From Halictus rubicundus (Eukaryota > Arthropoda > Insecta > Hymenoptera > Halictidae): 64,000 bases of DNA. The translations under genes and the position numbers were made by a program. Under the pieces are notes generated by a model that saw only the letters and a list, made by a program, of their open reading frames with translations, was not told where the DNA came from and ran no database searches. The stretch covers positions 1,414,501 to 1,478,500 of the forward strand of contig NC_135165.1 of assembly GCF_050948215.1 (NCBI RefSeq), written 5' to 3'. Of this stretch, positions 10,200 through 21,974 are shown piece after piece. Every line of letters starts with the position of its first letter. The first letter of the stretch is position 1.

Positions 10200-13100
10200 G
10201 ATCGAATTACGAAACGGAAATTACTGGGAAAATGAATTTCTGGGTCAAGTGGGCTTCGATACGTCGCTTCTAGGATCCGATTCGTGTAATTCTAAAATGT
10301 CCAACCTGCTCGGTGTGACGCAACGGTAACGGTAGCACATGTAAAAAAAAAAACGATCGAGCTGGTATCTCATAGTCTCGATCATATCGACGCCGAAGCG
10401 GATACACGTAAACTGTCGTGTCGCTTGAGAAATTATAGCGCGTAGTCCTCTTAGTCCGGTACCGGTACAGTCGACACGTACACGCACGCGAATGACCCCA
10501 AATTGACACGCGAAACGGTCCCGACTGTCAACCGTGTTAACGCAGAAACGACAGATTCTGACGCAACGTGCCCACAATGCGGCTATAAATCCCTTCCTAC
10601 GAGCACGTCCTTGAAAAGCGCATATGTCGAATAAATGAATCGTGTCGCCGCACGCTATCGGACCGTTTCATCTAGATAAATCTGCGCCGGGCTCGAGTCC
10701 GACCTCGAGGTCCTTCAGGAAGAACGCATGTTTAGACATTAATTTGTTTTAGCACGTTGTCGAAACGTTTCGTGGAGAGAATAAGTTTCGGACTCGAAAA
10801 CTCGGCTGGAGAAAGCCCGATTTTTCCCGGAGATTTCGACAGCGCGTCCTGTTTCTGGAGCGAGGATCGCGTACAAGGATCGAGGGAACGCATACGAAAC
10901 AGCCGCGGTAGAATCGTGCACGGAATATCTCCTGCGTCTTCGTCGTAGGCGTGCCTAGCGAAATTCTTCGGCTACGATTTCTGCGAATTCTCGAATTCTC
11001 GCGCAATTCACGAAGCTTCCGTATCGATCGATTGTAGCTGAAAATCTAAGAGTAACAATTGGCTGCAACGAGGCGACAAAGAAACGGAAACGGTGGCAAC
11101 GTTCGCCAAGGACGACGAGCGAGAGAATTGCAAAGCCGAGGAAGGTGCGATCGTTATCGTATAACGTTCGCGATCGCGAGGACGCGCATGCCGCCATGAT
11201 TCATCCCATCGACGCACGCTCGATCTCTTCCGTTCCGCAGGATCCTCGGTTCTCGGGCACGGACGACTGTGTTTTCGATCGACGCACGAGTTTCGAAATT
11301 GGATCAATGATGCTTACCTTCTGCTTTGATCGGCCTCCCTCTGCGGATGCGACTTCACACTGGAGCAAGGACCGTCGAGAAGCTGACACCAAGTAGCAAG
11401 AGAGCTGCATGGGACCGTTGTATATATGGCTCATGGGGTCCCAGGGTTCAAGTCCCCTGGCCCCCCCACTACGAACGCCACTTGGCGAAAGTACTCGCCG
11501 ATCGGTAATGTAATGTTCGACTTCGGGCCCGGCTGTACCACCGGGCAACTGCATGCAGAAGGACAGTTTACCGTGTGCAGGATCCCAATGCACCGCATAC
11601 GACCGGTAAACCGTCCGGTAGCTCGACCGCGAAAATCCCGTTCACCCCGACTCTGCAAGAGATAACGTTTGCTCGAATTTCTCTGATAAATATTCCAAAG
11701 TACGTTTTCGTTTACTTACACCGTTCATTAGCCCTCATTATATGGGCTGGATCTGTAGATCCACGAAGAGAAACAAAGACTGTCCGAATTAATTGCAAGA
11801 TTCGGGGACTATATAGACACCCATATTTTTAACAATTTTCATGGGTTGGAAATAGCACGACGGTATATTTCACCGCTTTTAAACGTTCTCTCCGTTTTGC
11901 GGTCGATCTACCCGTTTTTATCGTAGATGCATAAAATCCGCAGTCTAGTAATATAACTCTACAGTAGCGAAAATCGGTAACAAAAAATCTAGGGTCACAT
12001 AAATGCTTCGATTATAGTCGTTAGGACTCCTTTATTGTTGGGATTGGAGCGGACGGATGCAGAAGACAGTAGATGTCGAGACACGGATTTATTGGTGACA
12101 AATTACCGTACGATTCTCGGAATCCGACCACAGAGCTGACCCGAATTGATCCCAGCCTACCCTTAACAATAGCTACGACGAAAAACGCGACGGTACGACC
12201 ACGAAAATTCGATCAGGTACTAAGTAGTAAGGGAATTATTTCCTCCCTCTGTTTACAAAAGAAATGAGCGACGCGTTTTTCGATCGACAGACCAGCCCAG
12301 TCACGAGTCGCACATAAATTCAAATCTTCTGGAAAATAGAAAATATGACAGCATGAATGGGCTGCGGCTGTCGGATCTTTCAATTGGTGGTTAGTAGGCG
12401 AACACGTCTGTCGTTGTGTCGCGAGACCTGGTTTCCGAAGGTAAGTGACACATTCTAATCATCCGCTCCAATCATTCATTCATGCCTCGCGAGTACCATT
12501 AATCAGGGCTGTAATTGACGCGGTTGCGCGACGAAGAAACGGTGGAAACGTTAGCGGGCGTGTTCGAGCTGTCAATTTAAACGGCGCGCGCTAATTTGGC
12601 CGCCATCGGCGTCTTTCGGCGGGATATTCGAACCGGAGCTGTCACATTTGGAACTGTCATTCAAATTTCTTAAGGTTCTGGCTTCTATCGATTTCATTTC
12701 CGATTTTACAGGACCGACAATATATCGGTTATATTATATACAAGGTATATTCTATTCTACATTCTGTATAATGTTAAAACCAATATGTAACCGTTATAGA
12801 ACCGAAACCGACACCGTTATAAACCAGAACCTTTCTCGATTGCAACTGTTGACTTAAATTGTCAACAATGTATTAAATTGTTAGCGTAACAAAATGCGAT
12901 CCAGGACGCGACTGGGGCGATTCGAGGAGTAGCGTCCGGTCGTACGCACACAAAAGAGTTTTTCTTTCGTGCAAACGGCCAACGTAATTTACGACTCTCG
13001 TTCGACGAAGCTATTTTTCAGTGGACACATTTTCCAGGCCTAGTCGACGCGCATGTTTATTAGAGTTGTGTCCCGAAGTCCTCAATAGCAAACAGAGACC

Positions 13101-14289
13101 GTCGTAAATTAAGGGACGAACTGAAGGGCACTTGAAGCAGACCCAACGGTCTATCGACACGCGGGTCAGGCGTGGGTGACCCGGAGGAAAGTCCCAGCAT
13201 CCTCTCCGATCACCTCGCCGTTCCGAAAACAAACAGGCCAAGGGCGGATGGACCAGGGGTGAGACGAATAAAAAGAACAGTACTGATTGGAAGGACCCAA
13301 AGCGTGGGTTAGCCAATCAGGGTCGTTCAGGATTTTTACCAGGGCAAACGAAGGCGATGGAAGTTAGTTGTACGGAGAGTCAGTCGAAAGTCGTCGAGAG
13401 ACATACGTCGGGTATTGTACAAAGACAGTGGTCGAGCGTCGTCCATAGATACACCTCGAAAATTGTAAAGACGCGAACATTAAGTGTATATATAGATTAA
13501 ATCAAGTGTCAAGTGTCAAGTGCCAGTACAAGTGTCGATCATTCACAATCAGACCTTACCCACAGAGATTTTTCGCGTTTCTCGCGACAAGCAGTTCCGG
13601 GTTCGGTTAGTCGAGGTTTCGGTCGGGTCCTCGGGATCGTCTCGCTTTCGCGAATCGCGTCCCGTTACAAATCGATGTATTCGGCGGTTCGCGCGTGCCG
13701 CGGGAGTGTCAGAATGTTGGCAACGGTCGCGAATCGCGTGGCAATTTATCAGAACGTCGCGCGAGCCGCTTAGAATCCCGAAGAAAAAGCGGCCCGATAA
13801 CCTCTCGCGGTCGCGCGAATCGGTAATATTCTTGGAAATACCAGGGTGCGTGGTTTAGCATACAATAGTCGGGGGTCACGGCGTTTCGTCCGGCGAACGA
13901 TATCCCTAATTATGCGAATAATTTACATAGTAGGTGGGACGAACGATCGCGGCACTGCTGACGGGACGCACTCTAAACTTTATAGGCGTACTTTTGATTG
14001 CGCGCTGGAAGACCTACGACCCGTGCCTATTGTTCGAGACCATAAACGGTCGAACGCTCGCCCAGGTTAATCGCCGTGACGAGGAACGATTAATTCCTTC
14101 GTATAAATAATCCTTGTCGATCGATTCTCGCACGAAATTCTTAACAACTACGGTAAAGTAATACTCTTTACGGAATTAATAAAATAACCATGTTCCGGAC
14201 TCGTTGAGCCTTCGTGATCCTTCACACAATCGACCACGGTCATATGTGACGTTCACAATCTTACGATTAATTTTATAAACTCGCTTAAT
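10200..14289. other. Intergenic, no gene seen
   Basis: About 4 kb without a supportable gene. A TATAAAT at about 10583 on plus has no convincing downstream frame. The stretch 11920-11965 (around GATGCATAAAATCCGCAGTC) recurs near 54062. Around 13500, AAGTGTCAAGTGTCAAGTGCC is a short tandem repeat. Confidence 0.4.
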
Positions 14290-14295
14290 TTTATT
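14290..14295 (-). terminator. Poly(A) signal of the membrane microprotein gene
   Basis: TTTATT on plus reads AATAAA on minus, about 150 bp beyond the microprotein stop codon. Confidence 0.5.
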
Positions 14296-14441
14296 CCCCT
14301 GCAATACATCCCCGTGATGTTAGGACTTTGTGAGCGCCCTGATCATTTTCGTTTCGGTTGATCGAAATTTATGTAGTGGGTTCGCGTTCGAATTGTGCGA
14401 AGGGAGACGATGGCGGTAATCACAGATCGGTGGATTGTTCG

Positions 14442-14606
14442 TCATATAGACTCGATGGGAATGTAGCACATCCTCCTGAACAGCAGGATCGGGAAGTTCG
14501 GCAAGAAGACGACGAACAGCAGGACCAACGGCGACAGAAGCAGCAGGATGCTGGCGTACATCACCAGCCACCATACCGACGACATTCCCAGCACCGGATC
14601 CAACAT
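14442..14606 (-). CDS. 54-residue membrane microprotein (unrecognised)
   Basis: An ATG at 14606 opens a 54-codon frame ending TGA at 14442. After a short N-terminus (MLDPVLGMSS) comes a long, nearly continuous hydrophobic stretch (residues about 11-44, including SILLLLSPLVLLFVVFLPNF) and then a basic-polar C-terminus (FRRMCYIPIESI). That is long enough for one extended helix or a helical hairpin with a proline break. Upstream, CCTTTTCAG at about 14690 looks like a splice acceptor, so a 5' non-coding exon is likely; AATAAA lies downstream on the same strand. Codons are strongly GC-ending, as in real genes here. It is an integral-membrane protein by prediction; small regulatory membrane peptides are one possible class, but no family was recognised. 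Confidence 0.6.
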   Translation of the reverse strand: MLDPVLGMSSVWWLVMYASILLLLSPLVLLFVVFLPNFPILLFRRMCYIPIESI

Positions 14607-14699
14607 CGTGAACGCTGGTCAATCTTCAACCAAGATCATCGTACATCCGGTTCTGTCGTCTGACGATCGCAGGACGTCTTATCCCTGAAAAGGACACTC

Positions 14700-15926
14700 G
14701 TTAGTGGTGAGCTCAACTACAACATTTCAAGCAGCACGCATGCATGTTTTTCTCAACGATAGCTTTTTTCAATTTCTTTCGGACCAATTCAATTTTGTTG
14801 CCTGAACTGTACAAAGTTTCACAGAATTTTTACGAACATTGTGCAACTCGTGTGCGTCTGAAGACTAATTTTTGACTATCCTCGAAGACGTGGAATATTC
14901 ATAGAATCTTCCCATCGTTTATGATGGTATTGCGACAATCTGCTGGAATAAAAGTCACGCAAACTTTCCCGTCCCCAAGTGGATAATAACAGCGATTGTC
15001 TCGCGTCGCGTCGGATAACTCCGCTACCCGTCTATCCTCGGCAGACAATGGGCGTAGCGCGTTCGAGCGCAACAATGCTGCCGGGTAAATCCCATTTCCA
15101 TCGTGCCTGGAAGCGCTCGCGCTTTACGAGCATACCTGCGCACTTTCAACTATCATTTCGACTGACAATTTCTCTGGGTCTCGAATAGAGGTAGTTCCCC
15201 AACCTTCCTCGTCTTCGGGGCGAACCCGTAATGAAGCTCGGCTCGAAGTCTAAGCAACCGGGAAAATGTCCTGGCCATTCGACGGCGGGCGATAACCGAT
15301 AGACGGGATTTATGCGAACGTTACCGAGCCCCACCATGCTAACCTAGACTTTCGCAGGACCCGGTCACCGAAATTGAAACGGGGCTTGTGCGGCCGACCG
15401 GGCAACCTTCTAATTTTCTCTCGGCGCGTAAAAGCGTCTCGCGCTGGCTACTGGTTTCAAGGATACTTCTTGCCCGTTGCATCACGCCGGGAAAGGTGAA
15501 CCAGTCTTCCGTACAGCGTGCGGAATAATGGTCGTCATATTGCGCAGCGGAGTCGCGTCGCAGGCCACGTGTTACGAATAAACCGAATGGCCCGTTGTTT
15601 TCCAGGTAGCTGTCGCGCGCGTTTCACGGCGAGGCAACGAAACGCACGCGAGCCTTCGAGCTGCTCGCTCGCTCGCTCGCTCGGTTGCGCAATCCGGCCA
15701 CCGGTTCCTTTTGTAACGATTGTGTAACAGGACATCGCGAGCTTCTCGCTACCAACTAACGTTCGAGAGTTGGCGCACAGTCCTAACTATCCTGATGTCT
15801 CGGTCCCGAGGCGTTTCGCTGTCTCTGTCGCTCGGAGGTCAACGCGTGCGATCTTTAACAAGGAAAACACGGAAACATTATCCGACGACGATGATTTCGT
15901 AATTTTTGAAACCAAGGTCTTTCCCT
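14700..15926. other. Intergenic with (GCTC)n tract
   Basis: No supported gene. A (GCTC)n simple repeat runs at about 15661-15683. Confidence 0.45.
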
Positions 15927-16251
15927 TTAACCCTTTGCACTCCGAAAGTTTGTAAACACCTGTTAACCCTTTGCACTCGGCGCTATTTTCATTCTGAAAC
16001 GAAATTTCTCTTCCGTCTTAGAATATTTTCATTTTATTCATACGAAACTGGTTCGATTTCCAGATATAATATTTAAATGTTTAGTAATCTATTAAATACA
16101 AATTTTGTAATGTAACAAATATTTTGTAATATTTTTTGTAATTTCCTTGAAATAATGCCACAACAATTTCTAGTGGTGCTTCAGAGTCACCACTCGAGTG
16201 CTAAGGGTTAAATGTCGGCCTCAGCCTCGACATAGAAGCGCAAAGGGTCAA
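15927..16251. repeat. Nested pair of TTAA-type MITEs
   Basis: An outer copy begins TTAACCCTTTGCACTCCGAA at 15927 and appears to end GCGCAAAGGGTCA near 16250. Inside it sits a second copy, 15963-16211, starting TTAACCCTTTGCACTCGGCG and ending CGAGTGCTAAGGGTTAA (249 bp). The inner right end carries AGTGGTGCTTCAGAGTCACC, related to the units at 2061-2700. Confidence 0.7.
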
Positions 16252-16402
16252 GGGTCAATGCATACCTCAGAGGCCGGCAAGCCTGGCGGTTTTTCCCGGT
16301 TTATTTAATTCTTGAAACATTGGACGTCCCAACGATTTTACAAAGCGTCCTAAAAATGCAGTACTTGAGAGCTTCCTCAAAAATTAATGATCTCAGCGCC
16401 TT

Positions 16403-17728
16403 TTAACATTATTCCTTCCGCGACCGGTCAAATGACCGTTTTTAAAATTTCGATTAGAATTTCCTATATGCAACGTAATTGAGTCGCCTTTAAACTTCAC
16501 GACTTTTCCTAAAATATGCGTATAATACATTTTTCAATATTCACTTCTTTTTTTGTTGTTTATTTTCTGAGAAAAATTTGTGGTCTGTCTTACCTACCGC
16601 GACCGGTCATTTGACCGGTAGAACGATTTATATCTTTTTTTTTAGACAATTCCGAAACTATAAAGTCGTTACAAACGAAAGGTAATGCAGTTGTGGCATG
16701 ATTTTAGCCGAAAAGTGCCTTCCAGGGACTGCTTTACGGCACTTCAAAGTGTTTACAGTTCTCACTCGCCTATCGGCCTCGCGGTGTTTATTTGCCTGAT
16801 TGATATCCGAAACGGTTCAGAACCTCGGATTTTCTTACACCGTCTTATCTACTATGACCGTAAAATAAATAAAATCATAGCCGAAGGGGATGCCTAGACG
16901 TCTTCTCACGAATTCAAATCGGTAAAGTCTTGTGACCTGAACAGAGAGCATCGAAACGTGAAAGTTACAAGGAGCATATTCGGCAGTCTTTTACTATTTT
17001 GTATTTTTATTCTATTATTATTCTACTTTTGTTTTACATCGTATTACGTGTTATAAGCGTCATTTTCAAAAAAGTGAACAAACCAACAATACTTCGTAGT
17101 AAGTTTCACATTTTATCTTTTGTTCATTTTTTTATCCATCTTGATTCACATTTTTATATTTTAGTTTTCATTTTATCCCTTGAATATTCATTCCCAAAAT
17201 GTCAAGACGTTCGAAGAGTGTAAATTTATTATCGGAGAAAATAAATAATATTGATGAAGAGTGTTCCGAAGATGATCAGGAAATTTTCCATATCGAAAAT
17301 GACAATGCGGAAAAGTATGATCTATTTGAGACCGACTCGAACACCGATGAGGACGAAGAGGATGTTTCGAACGTACGCAGAGGACGAAAGAGAAGGAGAT
17401 TTTTAGTTAGTTCCGATAGTGAGAATGAGGAAGGGGTAATCGAAACTGCTGTAGACGGAACTGTTTGGCAAGAAGTAAAAGAAGGGTCTAATCCTGGGAG
17501 AGCACCTATTCATAATATTTTTATGGGGACATCAGGCCCAACAGGGTATAGTAAACGAAATATTATGCGGTGAAAACGAATAAAATGTACATTATATACT
17601 CCTAAATAGAAGAAACTATATTTTATACTGGCAAATTGGCTATTATCTTCATTCTATATTAAAAAATATCGGTAGGAAGGTCGCGGTAGGAACAGGTATA
17701 CTTGAAGTGTCGGTAGGAATAGTGTTAA
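16403..17728 (+). mobile_element. Internally deleted piggyBac-like transposon
   Basis: The left border TTAACATTATTCCTTCCGCG and the right border (on the reverse strand TTAACACTATTCCTACCGAC) are inverted terminal repeats, each with its TTAA. Subterminal palindromes around ACCGGTCAWWTGACCGGT occur at 16431-16447 and 16600-16620, and GGTAGGAA motifs repeat near the right end; these may be transposase-binding sites. Only an N-terminal transposase fragment is encoded (17199-17573), in about 1.3 kb where full piggyBac elements are roughly twice as long. It is therefore a non-autonomous deletion derivative. Confidence 0.8.
17199..17573 (+). pseudogene. piggyBac transposase N-terminal remnant
   Basis: The 124-codon frame has the composition and order of a piggyBac transposase N-terminus: an acidic Ser/Asp/Glu-rich region (residues about 15-60), a basic cluster RRGRKRRR (possible nuclear localisation) and then the TVWQEVKEGSNPGRAPIHNI stretch and GTSGPTGYSKRNI that lead into the catalytic domain in family members. 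The catalytic Asp region and the C-terminal Cys-rich domain are absent; a TGA follows directly, and AATAAA is at 17579. The frame itself is unbroken, so a short protein could still be made. It reads in the element's own orientation. Confidence 0.75.
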
Positions 17729-20700
17729 AGAAATATGACACTTTTGGGACAAATCTGTCTCGAATTAGAAGCGTGACGGGGGATCGGGACCGATCTGTAA
17801 TCTGAAGTCCAACGTTCAAGGAAACCGCCGCTCGTTTGAGAAAGCACGCGTCGTCGTCCTTGCGCGCTAAGTATGATCGTGTGATAACGAGGGGACCGGT
17901 CGAGCCAGAGTGGTTACGAAAAAACGTGACGAAAAGAGTCGGGAGACCCGAACGCGGGAGCAACGATCATTCGAATCGAAATCACGGTGGATGACCGACT
18001 GGGTGAGCGCTCGATGATTGCTGTTCGCCAATGATCTCGCGGAGCACGCATCCATCGCGCTCGAATCCACGCTGACCGCGATTCCACTGCGGAAAGTGAA
18101 ATTTCCACGATTGCGTAATCGTGGCATAATACTGTTATCCGGCATAGGCGGTGGGCACACGGTTACGGAGTATGCCGGCCATTAATGAAACTCCGTGAGG
18201 AGAGATGTGTAAGTACTGGAATTATGCGGACGATTACCGCTTCTCTCGACTCTACCTTCGATTCTCGACACTCGATTCTGTGAACCTTGAATCACTCTTT
18301 TCAGTGATAACCGTAGATAACATAATTGCAGAAATCTTGGCAAATTTCTAATCTCGGATCAACCAGTTGCCCAACTAGAATGGCCACAGTCTCTTTCGAC
18401 AAGAACTCCACGGACAGTAAACCATAACTTTGCGGTTAATAAATATTTTTATATGAGAAAATTATGGAGCACACTCTGATATGAAACAATTTAAATACGA
18501 AAACGTTTTCGAAATATGCCCTCCCGTTTCTTGAGAAAAAATTCCCAAAAATCACCCTTTTCCAGTCTCTTGCAGATATTTAATCCTTCGAGAAATCCGT
18601 TAATCTCTGCTGCAAATTAACAACCGTTGGAAACTACTAAGATCCCGGACCTCGTCTAAGTGAAGCAAGCGTACACCGGAGACCAAGAAACTCGAAAACC
18701 CGGTCGTTTCTAAAAGACATCAAAACCTGTATTATTTAATACCGACAAACGCGCGTAACACTTTCTCTGGAGACTTTAACGCCCGCGCTTAATTGCCGCG
18801 AAAACCTCGGAGCCATTGATCTCTGGATCACGATCCGATTGCTCCGCGAACTCATCTACAATTTGCTACATCGAAGCGTTTATATTGTTCATTGTGAAAT
18901 GGTACAATACCGGTACAGCGGGAACGGCGTGGACGTCGATCAGATTCGCGCGCGAAAAATCCGTTTTCCCGATCGATCGGGGCCCAACATGCAATTATTA
19001 AATCCGTCGGAACGGCGTTTCTAGGTCAAAGTAAAAGTGTGGCCGCAGGCCGGCGAAACGGACGAGATTTTCGATCCATTCTCCGCTGCGTCGTCGTCCT
19101 TGGCCCGGTAAAAATTCACGGGATCGGCACGCTCGCGCCGAAGCACGAAACAAACATTTCGACGCCTCTTTCAATTAGCACAACAACTGCAAAGTTGTAA
19201 CTACGAAATTAACCAATTTCGAGCGAGGAGCAGGAAGTGACTTCAAATCCCTTACTCGTCTGCTCTGCGATTAATAGACCGGGGACCTTCACTAAAATAT
19301 AAAATATAATGTCCTTACGGAAATATAATAATTGATAATCGTCCAATAATTCCCTTTACAAGAAGAAATCAAGAAATTAATCACAGCGCGAAAAGAGCAA
19401 GAGATTTGCGCGAGCAAAGATCACCAACCATCTACTGAGAGTCCTGATGCTTGGCAGCCATCTTGCCCCTCACCCAAAATTATTTAATTTCAGAGTTGGC
19501 AACGTAATTTCGTTGAAACAGGGTATCCCCGCGGCGAAAAAAAACCTCGTTGAGGATCTTCCGCAGGTCGCTCGCGAGGCCTTCGATCAGCTGGTGTCGG
19601 ATCGTTAGGATGATCACCGTGGTGTCTCTCGTAGCGTCCTCGGTCCATCGAGTTTGCCTACCTTTCCACGATCCGGCACGATCCACATCACAGAACAACC
19701 GGCCGACGCTTCGGTCTATCGCGCGCGAGGGCTGCACTAGGATAGACTCTGATAAAACTGCACCGCCGTTTCCACGAATAATGCGCGATAGATCGGCGCG
19801 TGTGATCGTTTCTCGCGTGCGTTTCAGCCGCTTTCCGCGGACTGAGCGCGCGCGGCAAGCGCCCATACTTCGACGTCCCCAGTGTACTTTCCCTTTCTTT
19901 GGCGCTTCGAAACCGAGTTACGTCGGTTGAGTCACCCGGTAAACGCTTCGTCGGCCTCGGATCGATACGATCGCCACGCTACAAACAGCGAGCGATTGTC
20001 TGGATCAGCCACACTCAACCTGCCACCCGCCAAGCTCATATGTCCGTCCCGAAACACTTGGATTCATTATTGGGCAATTATTTGAACGTCTGACTACCTA
20101 CATTTTTACGCTACGGTCGAGAAAAGAAGATTCAGCATGGCTTGTCTTGATCGTTCAAAATTCTCTCATACAGTCAAAGCAAGGGGAAATTTCGAATGAC
20201 GAATCCAAAGATCCGTGAATAAGAATGCGAATAGTCTACCTGATCTAATGGCGAATCAATTTAAATTTCCAGAGTGTTATCGAAATTCTTTTAATTCGGA
20301 AGACGTCTATCCAAAACTGCATTATTTGAGCTTTAATTTGAGCCCTCGAAAGTCGACACTTTTCAACGGGGAGGCATTGAAATACTATTCTTTTTTTCTA
20401 TTGAGAGAGAGCGTTGGATCGTCTCTTGCGAGAAAATCTAATGACGCCATCTTTGGAAGGTTGTGACAAATTCGGGTTCATTTATCGGTACCATTTGGCT
20501 AGCAGTTTGAGCGTTTTGCCACTACGTAAATTGGCGCTGTACGGACGTATCGCATTTGCCGCAAGCGGCGCCGCTATCGTTCACCTACACACGTCCAGCA
20601 CCTTAATTTTTTTAAAAAATTATCAAAGTTTTCCGTCTGCAACATTTGACTACCAGTTCGAGCTCTCGGAGATTCTTTCGGTTCTCTGTGGAACTATCTA

Positions 20701-21320
20701 ATAATTGCCGAGATGTAAAGTTTCGAATTTCGCATGTGCAATGTCTTCTCTTTCGTTCAGAAGGTTAGAGCAAAGAACAGCGATGTCATCAATTCAGAGA
20801 AGTGGCAAAAGTGTAGGTCTAAACTTTCGCGGCCGTGAATATCGGAGTTTCAGAAAAAGAAGATCAGTTTATGCAGCATGGTGCAGATCAAAATGATACG
20901 CTATCGACGGAAAATTATACTTTGCCCACTGCGATCAATCTTTGTCTCTGTACGCTACACTGTGAACAAGCTTGCACTAATCTAAAAGCGGCAGTATGTT
21001 TATCAAGTTTTTTGGCGGGACCCCGAGTCATCGGAACAACTAGTGCCATTCCAGATGAGCAATTGAATTTGCGAATTATATTTATCGTACGAAAATCGAA
21101 TTTTTTACGATATCCCAATAAAATAGCTGTGACTAACATCTCGCTTCTTCATTGACCAGAATCATTTTTCTGGTACAATCTTTCTCACTAGCATGCAGTT
21201 CTACAATATAAATTGGATACTACGATTTGTTCAATAAACATAAAAATTCGAAAGACTTACACTGAACAGTTATCGAGTTAATCGATTCGAAATAAACAGA
21301 GTTTTCCTTCGTTATGAAAT
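17729..21320. other. Intergenic left of the histone cluster
   Basis: No gene could be supported over 3.6 kb. A minus-strand frame at 19480-19866 has a stretch with some coding look (DTTVIILTIRHQLIEGLASD) but no recognisable start, splice context or family. A small perfect hairpin (CCACGATT/AATCGTGG) lies near 18100. Confidence 0.4.
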
Positions 21321-21324
21321 TGTT

Positions 21325-21340
21325 GGCCCTGAAAAGGGCC
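21325..21340 (-). terminator. Histone 3' stem-loop (H2A, left copy)
   Basis: On minus GGCCCTTTTCAGGGCC, a 6-bp stem with UUUC loop, 32 bp past the H2A stop. This is the SLBP-binding signal of replication-dependent histone mRNAs. Confidence 0.93.
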
Positions 21341-21371
21341 GTTATAGTTTGGTCGATGAACAAGGAGGAAT

Positions 21372-21746
21372 TTACGCCTTCTTGTCGGTCTTCTTCGGCA
21401 GAAGAACAGCCTGGATGTTAGGCAGAACACCACCCTGGGCGATGGTGACTCCGGACAGAAGCTTGTTCAACTCCTCGTCATTCCTGATGGCCAGTTGCAA
21501 GTGTCTCGGGATGATTCTGGTCTTCTTGTTGTCGCGAGCAGCGTTACCCGCCAATTCCAACACTTCAGCAGCCAAGTACTCCATCACTGCCGCCAAGTAG
21601 ACAGGAGCACCAGCACCCACGCGTTCAGCGTAGTTGCCCTTGCGAAGAAGTCGATGGATACGACCCACGGGGAATTGAAGACCAGCCCGGTTCGAACGGG
21701 ACTTTGCCTTTCCCTTGATTTTACCACCTTTGCCGCGACCAGACAT
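21372..21746 (-). CDS. H2A: Histone H2A (left copy)
   Basis: The 124-residue product is a canonical replication-dependent H2A: basic N-tail, histone fold from about residue 17 to 100 including RAGLQFPVGRIHR, the acidic-patch segment (EYLAAEVLELAGNAARDN), the docking region and a short C-tail ending KKTDKKA. It pairs with H2B in the nucleosome. It lacks the SQE/D motif of H2A.X and the features of H2A.Z. Residue 10 (counting Met) is Ile where the other copy has Ala; the proteins otherwise look identical. Intronless, with a stem-loop downstream and a TATA-like CATAAAAGG about 105 bp upstream. No divergent H2B was found beside it, unlike the pair at 33.5-34.5 kb. Confidence 0.96.
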   Translation of the reverse strand: MSGRGKGGKIKGKAKSRSNRAGLQFPVGRIHRLLRKGNYAERVGAGAPVYLAAVMEYLAAEVLELAGNAARDNKKTRIIPRHLQLAIRNDEELNKLLSGVTIAQGGVLPNIQAVLLPKKTDKKA

Positions 21747-21850
21747 GTTGTCGAGTTAGACGGAAAAAAGATTTCAACAAAACAAAAGTAACCTCGATGT
21801 TCTCTCTGATGAGACTCGGCGAAGAATGATGCTCTCAGCCCCGAAATATC

Positions 21851-21905
21851 GCCTTTTATGCGCTGGCGGGGATCCCAGCGCGCAGCCAATCAGCGTGCGA
21901 GTTGG
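21851..21905 (-). promoter_or_regulatory. H2A (left copy) promoter elements
   Basis: A TATA-like CATAAAAGGC (minus, 21851-21860) and a CCAAT box (GCCAATCAGC on plus, about 21893) lie 105-160 bp upstream of the H2A start. Confidence 0.6.
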
Positions 21906-21974
21906 AGTCGCCGGCTGGCGATTGGAGCGCTGTTGACCGCCACGCGGACAGATGCTTCGTCGAGTTACCGCCAT

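Noticed and set aside
11440..11470. tRNA-like T-arm (CCAGGGTTCAAGTCCCCTGG)
   Set aside because: The loop would be eight bases, no D-arm, anticodon arm or matching acceptor strand could be placed upstream.
13495..13535. AAGTGTCAAGTGTCAAGTGCC repeat as a regulatory array
   Set aside because: Only two to three imperfect copies, no adjacent gene to regulate.
19480..19866. 128-codon minus frame with partly coding-like segment
   Set aside because: No family, no convincing exon borders, and an equally open antisense frame.
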